Source: JAVBQL01 sp031549085 (GTDB lineage: Bacteria; Spirochaetota; GWE2-31-10; MWDO01). Taken from it: 64,000 nucleotides of DNA. The notes beneath the pieces were generated by a model. That model was not told the origin of the DNA. It made no database searches and worked only from the letters and a program-made list of their open reading frames with translations. This document shows positions 42,767 to 51,949 of the stretch, one piece after another (positions within the stretch are counted from its first letter, which is position 1; every line of letters begins with the position of its first letter). A program made the translations under genes and the position numbers. The DNA lies in assembly GCA_031549085.1 (NCBI GenBank), contig JAVBQL010000021.1, forward strand, positions 16,070 to 80,069, given 5' to 3'.

Positions 42767-43069
42767 ATGATAAAGCATATTGTTATGTGGAAAATTAAAG
42801 ATTTTTATAATGGACAAAAGAGAGATGATATTCTTAAAAAAATAAAATATGAATTGGAGGCTCTCCCTCCAAAAGTAAAAGAGATAAAACTTTTTGAGGT
42901 TGGAATAAATTTTAATGAGAAAGATTTTGCATATGATATAGTTTTATATAGTGAATTCAATTCAAAAGAAGATCTTGACTCATATCAAATCAATCCACTG
43001 CATAGAGAGGTTGATAGTTTTCTCTCTGAAGTTCGTTTAGAGCGCCATGTTGTTGACTATGAAGTTTAA
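42767..43069 (+). CDS. Dabb (stress-responsive alpha/beta barrel) protein
   Basis: 100 residues with the Dabb N-terminus MIKHIVMWKIKD and the middle IKLFEVGINFN and VLYSEFNSKEDLDSYQINP. Such dimeric ferredoxin-like barrels are widespread with varied or unknown roles. It has its own TAGGAG ribosome binding site and is probably co-transcribed with dapB. Confidence 0.85.
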   Translation: MIKHIVMWKIKDFYNGQKRDDILKKIKYELEALPPKVKEIKLFEVGINFNEKDFAYDIVLYSEFNSKEDLDSYQINPLHREVDSFLSEVRLERHVVDYEV

Positions 43070-43106
43070 TTGAAATAGAATAGATATAGTTATTAATAAG
43101 ATTATA

Positions 43107-43670
43107 TTAGTTTTTATTTTTATCTAAATAATTTTTTCCAAGCATGACAGACATTAATGCTAAAGAATTATCGATAAGATTTGACTCTAATTCTATTGAT
43201 TTGAAGACCTCATCTTTTGTTTTGAGAACTACCTCTATCTCTTCTGTCTCATCAAAATCTGTATTTTCTGTCTTTTTACAATTTAAAGCAATAAAAAAGT
43301 AACAAATATTATTTTGTATGGCAGGGTTTACTTGAATTTGTTTTACTAGTTTTACATTATTTGAAGTATAACCAGTCTCTTCCTTTAATTCTCTTATAGC
43401 GGCATCTTTTGGATCTTCATTTTCATCAATACCACCAGCAGGAACTTCAAGTGTAACAACATCTCTTCCAAGTCTGTGTTGTTTTACAAGTATAACTCTA
43501 TTATCATCAGTAACTGCAAATATATTAACCCAACTTCTTAAATGGATGGAATAGAAGTATGACTCTAAAGATTTTGATGGCAGAAATGTATCAAGTTTAA
43601 ATATTGAAAAGATTCTATTTTTATACTCTTCTTTTATATTTTTAATTTCCCATTGCTTATCTTTATTCAT
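43107..43670 (-). CDS. NUDIX hydrolase (ADP-ribose pyrophosphatase-like)
   Basis: 187 residues with a complete Nudix box: GGIDENEDPKDAAIRELKEE then TGY, matching GX5EX7REUXEEXGU. The N-terminal half has RVILVKQHRLGRDVVTLEVPAG, as in ADP-ribose pyrophosphatases. The likely substrate is ADP-ribose or another nucleoside diphosphate sugar. It begins 9 nt after the DUF5312 gene, so they form an operon. It converges with the Dabb gene. Confidence 0.9.
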   Translation of the reverse strand: MNKDKQWEIKNIKEEYKNRIFSIFKLDTFLPSKSLESYFYSIHLRSWVNIFAVTDDNRVILVKQHRLGRDVVTLEVPAGGIDENEDPKDAAIRELKEETGYTSNNVKLVKQIQVNPAIQNNICYFFIALNCKKTENTDFDETEEIEVVLKTKDEVFKSIELESNLIDNSLALMSVMLGKNYLDKNKN

Positions 43671-43679
43671 ATATACCTA

Positions 43680-45254
43680 TTATTTTGTTGCATCTTTTGC
43701 ATAAACTTTCATAACAGTTAAGAAACTTGCTGTCTTTTTTAGATATGTATTAAATTCAACATCAAATTCCTCTGGAAATTCCCACTTAATTTTATGAAAA
43801 TTTGTAACAATTCTGGGTGGTTTTTGAGTATAGTCATCTAGTAGAATGTTTAGTTTATTTACAAGATTAGAAAAAATAGAGACAGATTCAACTATGATAT
43901 CCAACGCTGCACTATCTATCATATTTACTGCTCTATTTGCAACATTTATTTTTTGGTCCTGTTTTACAACGACCATAACTTTTCTAACCTCTCTTCCATA
44001 GATGTCATCATCTGCACATTTATTATCAAACTCTAAAACTTTTTCAGTTATTTTATTGAAACTCTCCAGTAGTTCAGAGTATTCAGTGGACTCTTCATTT
44101 GTTACCCATGTACCCTTTATGATTAGCATGTCTACTCTTGGTTTAATCTCACCCTTACATATATCTAGCAGAAATGCTTTTAAAAAGTTCATTGGTTCTA
44201 TATACTTAAAAGATTCAGCTAATCCTCTTGAAGTTATCATATCATCAAGTCTTGCAGTATAATTTTTCAGCCTAATTATATTAGATGTCCCAAATATATC
44301 TAGCAAAATGGCATTTACTTTCTCTTTATTTATGATATTGATTACATTTTGAATATTCCCTTGTATTTCTTGTTGAAAACCCTTTAGATACTCTTGAACA
44401 ATCTTTGAATCAGATTTAAAGATTTTTGGCTTAAAATATGGCTCTTTTGTAACTAGCTTTACTAACTTCAAAAAGTTATCATCTTTTTTAACACCCTTAA
44501 ACATAGCAATCAATTTTTTTAAATACTCTGAAAGTCCATTTCCTTCAGAAAAACTGTTAAGATAGGTATAAATGTTTTTGAAATCACTATTAAAGTCAAT
44601 TGAATATAGGTAGTCGTTTATTGATATAATATCTTCAGATACATATTTATCAGTAATTGCTTCAAATTTTGGTTTATAATTAGAGCTTCCCTCAGTGATT
44701 GATTGATCAAATTTATGTACCATAATATACCAGTCATAGTTAATCAAGTTAGATAGATCCATTATAAGATTATATGCTTGGTTAATCTGTCTAACAAGCT
44801 CTGAATCAAATGAAGATATATAGGCTGATATTGTTTTTTTTATATCCTCTATTACTTTTTTTCTATCTTTCGATTCTCTTATCTTCTTTTCTAGGGTCAT
44901 AATATCTAAACTATTTTTTAACTCAATCTGCTTTTTTGTAGAAAAAACTTCGAGCAATATATTCTTTATAGTACCAGCACCCTTTTTTACGTTGAATGGG
45001 TCTTTTAGTGGCATAGAGTTTTTGTATATATCATATAAAAACTGGCCAAATTCTGGAGTAACCAGCTCTTTTTTGAAGTTGTAAAATTTATATTTTGAAC
45101 TGCCTAAAGACTTATTTATCTCTTTTAGTTTGTTTTGTTTTATTCTTTCATCAGAGTTTCCACCGCCAAAAAGACTCAATATTTTTTGTATAAAAGAGAG
45201 TTCTCCAGAGCTATTGCTAGCTCCCTTTCCTTTGCCTAAGTTTTTGTCTGACAT
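43680..45254 (-). CDS. Spirochaete DUF5312-like protein
   Basis: 524 residues, soluble and helical, with a Gly/Ser-rich N-terminus and an early hydrophobic SFIQKILSLFGGGN. I associate this architecture with the DUF5312 family of spirochaete proteins of unknown function (from memory, moderate confidence). It contains no catalytic motif, no signal peptide and no membrane segment beyond the short hydrophobic helix. A charged C-terminal part (FDVEFNTYLKKTASFLTVMKVY) is typical of helical bundles. It is the first gene of a two-gene unit with the NUDIX hydrolase. Confidence 0.65.
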   Translation of the reverse strand: MSDKNLGKGKGASNSSGELSFIQKILSLFGGGNSDERIKQNKLKEINKSLGSSKYKFYNFKKELVTPEFGQFLYDIYKNSMPLKDPFNVKKGAGTIKNILLEVFSTKKQIELKNSLDIMTLEKKIRESKDRKKVIEDIKKTISAYISSFDSELVRQINQAYNLIMDLSNLINYDWYIMVHKFDQSITEGSSNYKPKFEAITDKYVSEDIISINDYLYSIDFNSDFKNIYTYLNSFSEGNGLSEYLKKLIAMFKGVKKDDNFLKLVKLVTKEPYFKPKIFKSDSKIVQEYLKGFQQEIQGNIQNVINIINKEKVNAILLDIFGTSNIIRLKNYTARLDDMITSRGLAESFKYIEPMNFLKAFLLDICKGEIKPRVDMLIIKGTWVTNEESTEYSELLESFNKITEKVLEFDNKCADDDIYGREVRKVMVVVKQDQKINVANRAVNMIDSAALDIIVESVSIFSNLVNKLNILLDDYTQKPPRIVTNFHKIKWEFPEEFDVEFNTYLKKTASFLTVMKVYAKDATK

Positions 45255-45397
45255 TATTTACCCCACCATATTAATTACGATATGACTACTTTCTTCTATA
45301 ATAATTTTTTAATAAAATCAATGTTTTTAAAATCAATATTTTTTGTTTTAGGAATTAAGCTTAAGAAAACAAAAAAATCTATTGTTTTAAAATAATT

Positions 45398-46600
45398 TTA
45401 TTTCAACTCTTTTAGTTTATTCTCTATTTTCACAATCTTTTTTTGATTTTTTTGGGAAACTGCTATTTTTAATCCAGTTTCGAGATAATCTATATTGTTA
45501 CTATCTGCCTCAATAGCATAATCATTTAACATCTCTGCATATTCTATATGGTTCTCTTTTAATAAAATATCAGCATATTGATTGTATGATATAGTCCAGC
45601 TAGTTTTTAATGATATTGCACGATATAGATACTCTTTTGTTTTTTCTAGATCGCCATCTTTTTCTAAGATAGCAAGCAAACTAAAGTATTCGCCACAATT
45701 TGGATCTCTTTTATTTACTTCATCCATTATATATTTTGCATAGTCCAAGTTATTTTCTTTGTAATAGAGAAAAGAGGTCACAATTAATAAATTTATATTA
45801 TCATCACTACTTTTTTTATATTTGGTTATTAAGTTTAAAGCCTCACTTAATCCACTATTACTATATGTAAGATATATCTCTTTTATAGCCTCTCTCATTG
45901 CGGCTTTTTCTAAAAGCATAGAGTTAAACATAGATTCATTTATTACAGATTTATTTGTTGTTGGGTCACTTTGAAAAGAGCCATATAGGTTTTTCTCTTG
46001 AATTATTGTACCACCTGCTGTTGCTATATACTCCACATCTCTTGAAAATCCATAACCATACTCTTTGTACTCTGCTGTCTCTTTTATATCTATTTGACTC
46101 TTTTTTACATAGATAGTCTTATAACTAAGATACTCTTTTTTGTTTATTGACATAGGTTCAAAACTATCATATGTTGGAATAACTATTGATGAATCAACAT
46201 TACACTTGTATTTAAAGTGGCCTAAATTGTAATCTCCAGTTTTATTAAGCTCAAAAGTATAATATGAGTAGGTAAACATTCTAAACATATATTTATCAGC
46301 TTTATATATTCCTGTCCAAAACCCTACCCTATATTCTCCAAGCGGTAGATTTTTTATATGAAAAATATTGTCAGAATCATACTCCATCTTATACCACTCA
46401 AAGGTCTTAAGGTTTTGAATATAAAATAGTTCTGGTATTGTATCAGATTGGTTTCGAATTGTATAAAAGAATTTTAAAGCTATATTTGCACTTTTGTATG
46501 CAGGTTTAAATATTTTTTCTATGTTATGTTTGGTTGTAGCACAAGAAAACAAAAGAAAAGCTAAAAAAAATATTATATAATAGTGACATTTTTTTAGCAT
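45398..46600 (-). CDS. TPR-containing lipoprotein
   Basis: 400 residues from ATG 46600, with AGGAGA about 10 nt upstream. The frame extends to 46864 over the divergent hisF start, and that extension is artefactual. A lipoprotein signal ends LLFSCATTK. An N-terminal ~150-residue beta-rich region with many Tyr and Phe (EWYKMEYDSD, LGEYRVGFWTG) resembles PEGA/carboxypeptidase-like surface folds. The C-terminal ~150 residues contain about three TPRs (NNLDYAKYIMDEVNKRDP, GDLEKTKEYLYRAISL, NHIEYAEMLNDYAIEAD). Probably an envelope scaffold. A TTGACA lies upstream at 46648-46653 on the minus strand. Confidence 0.82.
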   Translation of the reverse strand: MLKKCHYYIIFFLAFLLFSCATTKHNIEKIFKPAYKSANIALKFFYTIRNQSDTIPELFYIQNLKTFEWYKMEYDSDNIFHIKNLPLGEYRVGFWTGIYKADKYMFRMFTYSYYTFELNKTGDYNLGHFKYKCNVDSSIVIPTYDSFEPMSINKKEYLSYKTIYVKKSQIDIKETAEYKEYGYGFSRDVEYIATAGGTIIQEKNLYGSFQSDPTTNKSVINESMFNSMLLEKAAMREAIKEIYLTYSNSGLSEALNLITKYKKSSDDNINLLIVTSFLYYKENNLDYAKYIMDEVNKRDPNCGEYFSLLAILEKDGDLEKTKEYLYRAISLKTSWTISYNQYADILLKENHIEYAEMLNDYAIEADSNNIDYLETGLKIAVSQKNQKKIVKIENKLKELK

Positions 46601-46646
46601 ATCCCATATTTCTCCTAAAAATGTTAAAAAATTACTTAAAAAAATT

Positions 46647-46675
46647 TTGTCAAAAAAAGAATAATATCTTATTAT
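46647..46675 (+). promoter_or_regulatory. Promoter of hisF
   Basis: TTGTCA at 46647-46652 and TATTAT at 46670-46675 with 17-nt spacing. The -35 overlaps a minus-strand TTGACA (46653-46648) that may serve the divergent TPR lipoprotein gene. Confidence 0.6.
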
Positions 46676-46709
46676 ACATTTAAATCTTTTTTTGTAAAGG
46701 AATATATTT

Positions 46710-47462
46710 ATGAAAGCAGTAAAAATTATACCTTGCCTAGACACAAAAGATGGTAAAGTAGTAAAGGGGATTAATTTTACAGGTCTTAAGGAGATTGGAG
46801 ATCCTGTAGAGATGGCGAAGAAGTACAATAGCGAGGGTGCTGATGAATTAGTACTACTCGACACGACTGCAAGTCTTGATAATCATGATTTAATGTTTAA
46901 AATGGTTAAAGATGTTAAATCTGTTATAAGCATTCCTCTTATAGTCGGTGGTGGTATAAAATCACTTGATGATGCCTCAAATATGTTTAAAGCTGGAGCT
47001 GATAAAATATCCATAGGTACTGCTGGTGTAAAGAATGCTAATTTTGTGAAAGAGGTTGTGAAAAAATTTGGTGGTGATAAAATTATAATAGCTATGGACT
47101 CTAAGACTGTAGATGGAAAAGATAAGGTTGTTATCTATGGTGGAAACGAAGTTACAGATTTGGATCTGATTGAGTGGGCAAAAGAGGTAGAGAAGATAGG
47201 GGTTGGAGCTATATTATTAACAAGCTGGAATAAAGATGGAACTAAAGAGGGCTTTGATGATGATCAGTTAAGAAGGGTTGCTGAGGCTGTATCAATTCCA
47301 GTAATTGCTTCAGGCGGAGCAGGTAAAATTGAAGATTTTGTATCTGCTGTAAAAGATGGGAAAGCCTCATCTCTTCTCGCTGCAAGTGTTTTTCACTATG
47401 ATGAGATAAAAATTAAAGACTTAAAGAAAGCTTTGGCTAAAGAGGGAATAGAGGTTATTTAA
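46710..47462 (+). CDS. hisF: Imidazole glycerol phosphate synthase subunit HisF
   Basis: The cyclase half of the enzyme that forms the imidazole ring of histidine and releases AICAR. It shows HisF landmarks: IIPCLDTKDGKVVKG (catalytic Asp), EGADELVLLDTTAS, PLIVGGGI, IIAMDSK (second Asp), EWAKEVEKIGVGAILLTSWNKDGTKEG and IPVIASGGAG. 250 residues is normal. Some usual residues differ (ISIGTAGVKN for ISINSAAV). No hisH or other his gene is near, which is unusual since HisH normally supplies ammonia. The start is ATG with AAAGGAA upstream. Confidence 0.93.
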   Translation: MKAVKIIPCLDTKDGKVVKGINFTGLKEIGDPVEMAKKYNSEGADELVLLDTTASLDNHDLMFKMVKDVKSVISIPLIVGGGIKSLDDASNMFKAGADKISIGTAGVKNANFVKEVVKKFGGDKIIIAMDSKTVDGKDKVVIYGGNEVTDLDLIEWAKEVEKIGVGAILLTSWNKDGTKEGFDDDQLRRVAEAVSIPVIASGGAGKIEDFVSAVKDGKASSLLAASVFHYDEIKIKDLKKALAKEGIEVI

Positions 47463-47735
47463 TCTATTTTCTTAAAATAGCCATAAAACTTGTACTGTTT
47501 TTTTGTTTACTTTGTATAAAAGTTTGATATTAAATGCGTTTCAAAAGATTGAAAAAAAGATAAAAATATGTTACTCTTTTTGACAATTCTAAATTGTGTT
47601 GTTCTTTTGAGTATTTGTGCTTTTAGTTTAAGCACATTAAAATGTTGTTGTTAAAAAGTGTTTTCTTCATTTTAAATAACTTTCTTTGTCATATTTAGAA
47701 TTAAACCTTTCTTGAAAGTCTATTAGGAGTGGATT

Positions 47736-50700
47736 ATGCCTCTTTATAAAGATGTTAAAAAGGTATTAGTGATTGGGTCTGGCCCTATTGTTATAGGACA
47801 GGCAGCTGAGTTTGATTATGCTGGAACTCAGGCGTGCAAATCATTAAAAGAGGAGGGTGTCTCCGTTGTTTTAGTCAATTCAAATCCAGCGACAATAATG
47901 ACAGATCTTAATATGGCTGATAGAATCTACCTTGAGCCATTGAATATAGCATTTATTGAGAAAATTATCGAAAAAGAGAGACCTGATAGTATCCTTCCAA
48001 CATTAGGGGGACAGACTGGTCTTAATTTGGCTGTTGAATTGAGTGAATTGGGAATTCTAGACAAATATAATGTAAGACTTTTGGGAACATCTTTGACAGC
48101 AATAAAAGAGGCTGAGGATAGAGAGCTCTTTAAACAGCTTATGGAACGTATTAATGAGCCAATACCTCCAAGCAAAACTGTTAATAGCATGGAGGAGGCC
48201 ATCTCCTTTGTAAAAGAGATAGGTTTTCCTGTTATTATAAGACCAGCCTATACACTTGGAGGTTTAGGTGGCGGTATTGCTGAAAACTTAGAGCAGTTTA
48301 TAAATATTGCAACAGTTGGTTTTAAAAACTCAAGAATAAGTCAGATTTTGATAGAAAAATCTGTTGCAGGCTGGAAAGAGATTGAATATGAAGTATTGAG
48401 AGACTCTAATGACACTGCTATAATAGTTTGTACAATGGAGAATGTTGATCCTGTTGGAATTCACACAGGGGATAGTATAGTTGTTGCACCTGTTCAAACA
48501 ATAACAACAGAAGAGAACGACATGCTTAAGCGTGCATCAATTAAGATCATAAAGGCTCTGAAGATTGAGGGTGGATGTAATGTTCAGTTTGCACTGCATC
48601 CAGATACTGGTGAGTATATAGTAATTGAAGTAAACCCTAGGGTTTCACGATCATCAGCCTTGGCTTCAAAAGCAACAGGTTATCCAATTGCTCGTGTCTC
48701 ATCAAAGATTGCTTTAGGGCTTCACCTCTCAGAGATAGAAAATAGTTTAACAAAGTGTACAATGGCTTGTGTAGAGCCTGCCATAGACTATATTGTTTTA
48801 AAGCTTCCTCGCTGGCCATTTGATAAGTTTATATCAGCAGATAGGTCAATAGGCACACAGATGAAGGCAACTGGTGAAGTTATGGCGATTGATAGGACTT
48901 TTGAGGGGGCTATGCAGAAGGCTCTTCGCTCTCTTGAGATAAAAGTTGATGGGCCATTTATGAAAGAGCTAGCCACTATGAATGTAGACCAATTGGTGGC
49001 CTACCTGAAATTTCCAGATGATAGAAGGCTTTTTGTGATATTTGAACTTTTGGCTAGAAACTATCCTATTGGAAAGATTGTTAATGAGACTGGAATAAAT
49101 TTCTTTTTTATCAAAAAATTTGAAAATATTGTTAACTTGGCAAAAGAGGCAAAAGAGAAGATATCAAAAAACTTTATATCTGGTGAGACAGATACTACAG
49201 AGGAGATTGTTGAGCTTTTTAAGAAATTAAAACTCTATGGATTTTCAGATACATTTCTCTCCTCTCTAATTGGTGTGCCTCATATGCAGTTTAGAGAGTA
49301 TCGAAAGAGCCTTGGAATCAATCCAGTATATAAGATGGTTGATACATGTGCAGCAGAGTTCAGTGCCAATACTCCATATTATTACGCTTGTTATGATAAA
49401 GAAGATGAATCTATAGTAACAGATAGAAAAAAGGTGGTTGTTTTAGGATCAGGCCCGATTCGCATTGGGCAAGGTATTGAGTTTGACTACTGTTCTGTCC
49501 ATAGTGTCTGGGGCTTGAAAGAGGAAGATATTGAAGCTATAATAATTAACAACAACCCTGAGACTGTAAGTACAGATTTTGATACCTCTGATAAACTCTA
49601 CTTTGAACCTTTAAACATAGAAGATGTATTGAATATAATAGATAAAGAGAACCCTTATGGGGTTATAATTCAGGTTGGTGGACAGACTGCTATAAATCTT
49701 GGAAAGTATCTGCTTGAAGCTAATGTAAATATTTTGGGAACTAGCTTTGATTCTGTGGATATAGCGGAGGATAGAAAGAGATTTAATGAACTTATCTACT
49801 CTTTAAGAATTGAGCAGCCTGAGGGAAAGACAGTTTATACATTTGATGAGGCTTTGGGGTTTGCTAATAAATTGAGCTACCCTCTTCTTGTAAGACCATC
49901 ATATGTAATTGGTGGACAATCTATGGAGATTGTTTATGATGATAATGCGCTGTTTCAATATATAAGACTTGCAACAAAAGAGAGCCCTGAACATCCAATA
50001 TTGGTAGATCAATATTTGGTTGGTAAAGAGGTTGATGTTGATGCCATATGTGATGGAGATGATGTCTTTATCCCAGGTATATTTGAGCAGCTTGAGAGAG
50101 CTGGTGTTCACAGTGGTGACTCTATGGCAATATTCCCTCCAACCTCTCTCTCTCAAAGTGAGATAGATAAGCTTGTTGAGTATACAATAAAGATAGGAAG
50201 GGCACTGAAGATTGTTGGCTTAATGAATATTCAGTATGTTATATCAAAAGGTAAGGTATACTGTATAGAGGTAAACCCCCGTGCCAGCAGAACAGTTCCT
50301 ATTATTAGTAAAGTTACAAATGTTGAGATGGTGAAAATTGCAACAAAGATTATGGTTGGTAAGAAACTAAAGGATTTTGGATTAACATCAGGTCTTATGA
50401 AAACTCCAGATTTTTATAGTATCAAAGCTCCAGTCTTCTCATTTGAGAAATTAAAGCTTGTTGAGACAAGTTTGGGACCTGAAATGAAATCTACTGGTGA
50501 GGTTTTGGGTGTTGCAAAAGATAGAGCAACAGCTCTATACAAATCAATGGTTGCAGCAGGTATGAAGATTCAAAATAGTGGAAATGTTCTTTTATCCTTT
50601 GCAGATAAAGATAAGGAAGAGTCAATAGAGATAGCACAGAAATTTTATGATATGGGATTCAAACTTTTTGGAACAAGAGATTCTGCCTCTTTTATAAGAC

Positions 50701-50984
50701 AACATAATATTAGCATAGAGTTTGCTGATATTGGAGATAACCCTACTCAAAATTCTCTTTATGAGTTTATGAAGAACAATAAGATCACACTTGTTGTCAA
50801 TACACCAACAGAAGGTAAGAAGAGCAATAAGATAGGTTTTAAAATAAGACGAGTATCTGTTGAATATAAAATACCTTGTATAACCTCAATAGACACAGCT
50901 TTAAGTACAATAGCTGCTTTAGAAGAGGAGAGAGTTGGAAGAAATATACAGGTATCAGCTATCACAGATTTTTTAGCTAAATAG
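47736..50984 (+). CDS. carB: Carbamoyl-phosphate synthase large subunit
   Basis: Makes carbamoyl phosphate for pyrimidine and arginine synthesis from bicarbonate, ammonia and two ATP. The 1082 residues show the expected two-half structure: each half has a GSGPI(V/R)IGQ nucleotide loop, an ATP-grasp domain (EVNPRVSRSSALASKATGYP and EVNPRASRTVPIISKVTN) and GGQTGLN or GGQTAIN. The MGS-like allosteric domain forms the last ~140 residues. The start is ATG with AGGAG upstream. carA (glutaminase subunit) is not in the window. The 273-nt leader contains a 7-bp stem-loop (47616-47636) with no T tract, so attenuation is not supported. Confidence 0.97.
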   Translation: MPLYKDVKKVLVIGSGPIVIGQAAEFDYAGTQACKSLKEEGVSVVLVNSNPATIMTDLNMADRIYLEPLNIAFIEKIIEKERPDSILPTLGGQTGLNLAVELSELGILDKYNVRLLGTSLTAIKEAEDRELFKQLMERINEPIPPSKTVNSMEEAISFVKEIGFPVIIRPAYTLGGLGGGIAENLEQFINIATVGFKNSRISQILIEKSVAGWKEIEYEVLRDSNDTAIIVCTMENVDPVGIHTGDSIVVAPVQTITTEENDMLKRASIKIIKALKIEGGCNVQFALHPDTGEYIVIEVNPRVSRSSALASKATGYPIARVSSKIALGLHLSEIENSLTKCTMACVEPAIDYIVLKLPRWPFDKFISADRSIGTQMKATGEVMAIDRTFEGAMQKALRSLEIKVDGPFMKELATMNVDQLVAYLKFPDDRRLFVIFELLARNYPIGKIVNETGINFFFIKKFENIVNLAKEAKEKISKNFISGETDTTEEIVELFKKLKLYGFSDTFLSSLIGVPHMQFREYRKSLGINPVYKMVDTCAAEFSANTPYYYACYDKEDESIVTDRKKVVVLGSGPIRIGQGIEFDYCSVHSVWGLKEEDIEAIIINNNPETVSTDFDTSDKLYFEPLNIEDVLNIIDKENPYGVIIQVGGQTAINLGKYLLEANVNILGTSFDSVDIAEDRKRFNELIYSLRIEQPEGKTVYTFDEALGFANKLSYPLLVRPSYVIGGQSMEIVYDDNALFQYIRLATKESPEHPILVDQYLVGKEVDVDAICDGDDVFIPGIFEQLERAGVHSGDSMAIFPPTSLSQSEIDKLVEYTIKIGRALKIVGLMNIQYVISKGKVYCIEVNPRASRTVPIISKVTNVEMVKIATKIMVGKKLKDFGLTSGLMKTPDFYSIKAPVFSFEKLKLVETSLGPEMKSTGEVLGVAKDRATALYKSMVAAGMKIQNSGNVLLSFADKDKEESIEIAQKFYDMGFKLFGTRDSASFIRQHNISIEFADIGDNPTQNSLYEFMKNNKITLVVNTPTEGKKSNKIGFKIRRVSVEYKIPCITSIDTALSTIAALEEERVGRNIQVSAITDFLAK

Positions 50985-50996
50985 AGAGAGTTTATA

Positions 50997-51029
50997 GTTA
51001 ACAGATAACAAGATTAGTTATCTGTTAAC
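50997..51029. terminator. Stem-loop between convergent carB and prmC
   Basis: A 13-bp perfect inverted repeat GTTAACAGATAAC/GTTATCTGTTAAC (50997-51009 with 51017-51029), with TTTTT 3 nt after it on the plus strand, fits termination of carB. It covers the stop codon of prmC. Confidence 0.65.
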
Positions 51030-51873
51030 CAATTTTTGTTACCAGAAAAGCTCTGTCAACCCCATTGAGATCATCATAAGTAATTACATTATAACTATCT
51101 TTAAATATTTTTATAATCTCCTCTCTTTGGCCTATACCATGTTCAAAAATAAGCTTTCCATCACTTTTTAAAAACTTATCAGAAAATTGTTTTAACCATC
51201 TATAAAATAATAATCCATCTTTTCCAGCAGATAGTGCAATGAATGGGTCTTGAAGTTTCTTGTTTTTAATAAGCGATATAGTTTCATCTTCACTTATATA
51301 TGGTGGATTTGAAATTATAAGATCATATTGTACTTTAGGAATGAATGAAAAAAAGTCCGCACTGATAAGATTTATTCTATTTTCTAACTTATGAAGAAAA
51401 ATATTTTTTTTAGCAATATATAGTGCTTTTTTACTTATATCTATTGAATCTATTGATATATTTGCTATATTTTTTGTAAGAGCAATAGATATTGCCCCAC
51501 TTCCTGTGCCAACTTCCAGCCCTTTATACTCTCTATTTTTATCTTTTAAATTATCTATTGCTATGTTGATTAGAAGTTCTGTCTCTGGTCTAGGAATTAA
51601 TACATCTTTATTAACAATAATAGGATAGCCATAAAACTCCCAGCTGCCTAAAAGGGATTGTATATTTCTTGAATTGATTCGTTTTTTTAAAATATTTTCT
51701 ATTTTTTCTTCTATTATATCATCAATGATTATTTTATCTTTTAGAAGAAGAAAATCATGATTTTTAAGATTTGTAACAAGTTCAATAATTAGTTTTGCTT
51801 CGGTTTTTGGGGATTCTATGTTGTTTGTTGTTAGTCTATTAACTAGTTTTTTATAACACTCATTCAAAGTCAT
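51025..51873 (-). CDS. prmC: Release factor glutamine methyltransferase
   Basis: Methylates the GGQ glutamine of peptide chain release factors with SAM. The signature NPPYISEDE is present (about residues 182-190), with motif I LEVGTGSGAISIAL and an N-terminal helical domain with RPETELLI. 282 residues is normal. The start is ATG 51873 with a weak ribosome binding site. prfA, its usual neighbour, is not next to it. It converges with carB. Confidence 0.94.
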   Translation of the reverse strand: MTLNECYKKLVNRLTTNNIESPKTEAKLIIELVTNLKNHDFLLLKDKIIIDDIIEEKIENILKKRINSRNIQSLLGSWEFYGYPIIVNKDVLIPRPETELLINIAIDNLKDKNREYKGLEVGTGSGAISIALTKNIANISIDSIDISKKALYIAKKNIFLHKLENRINLISADFFSFIPKVQYDLIISNPPYISEDETISLIKNKKLQDPFIALSAGKDGLLFYRWLKQFSDKFLKSDGKLIFEHGIGQREEIIKIFKDSYNVITYDDLNGVDRAFLVTKIG

Positions 51874-51949
51874 AATCTATAATCTTGTATTTAATTTCTT
51901 ATGTTATTCATTTATCTAAAAGAAAAATTTGCTACTTTATGCTATATTT

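Noticed and set aside
46601..46864. N-terminal extension of the TPR lipoprotein
   Set aside because: It overlaps the start of the divergent hisF gene, has no ribosome binding site and would bury the lipoprotein signal 88 residues in.
47463..47735. Attenuator or uracil-responsive leader of carB
   Set aside because: There is a 7-bp stem-loop but no T tract or known binding motif, and the nearby TTGACA has no matching -10.
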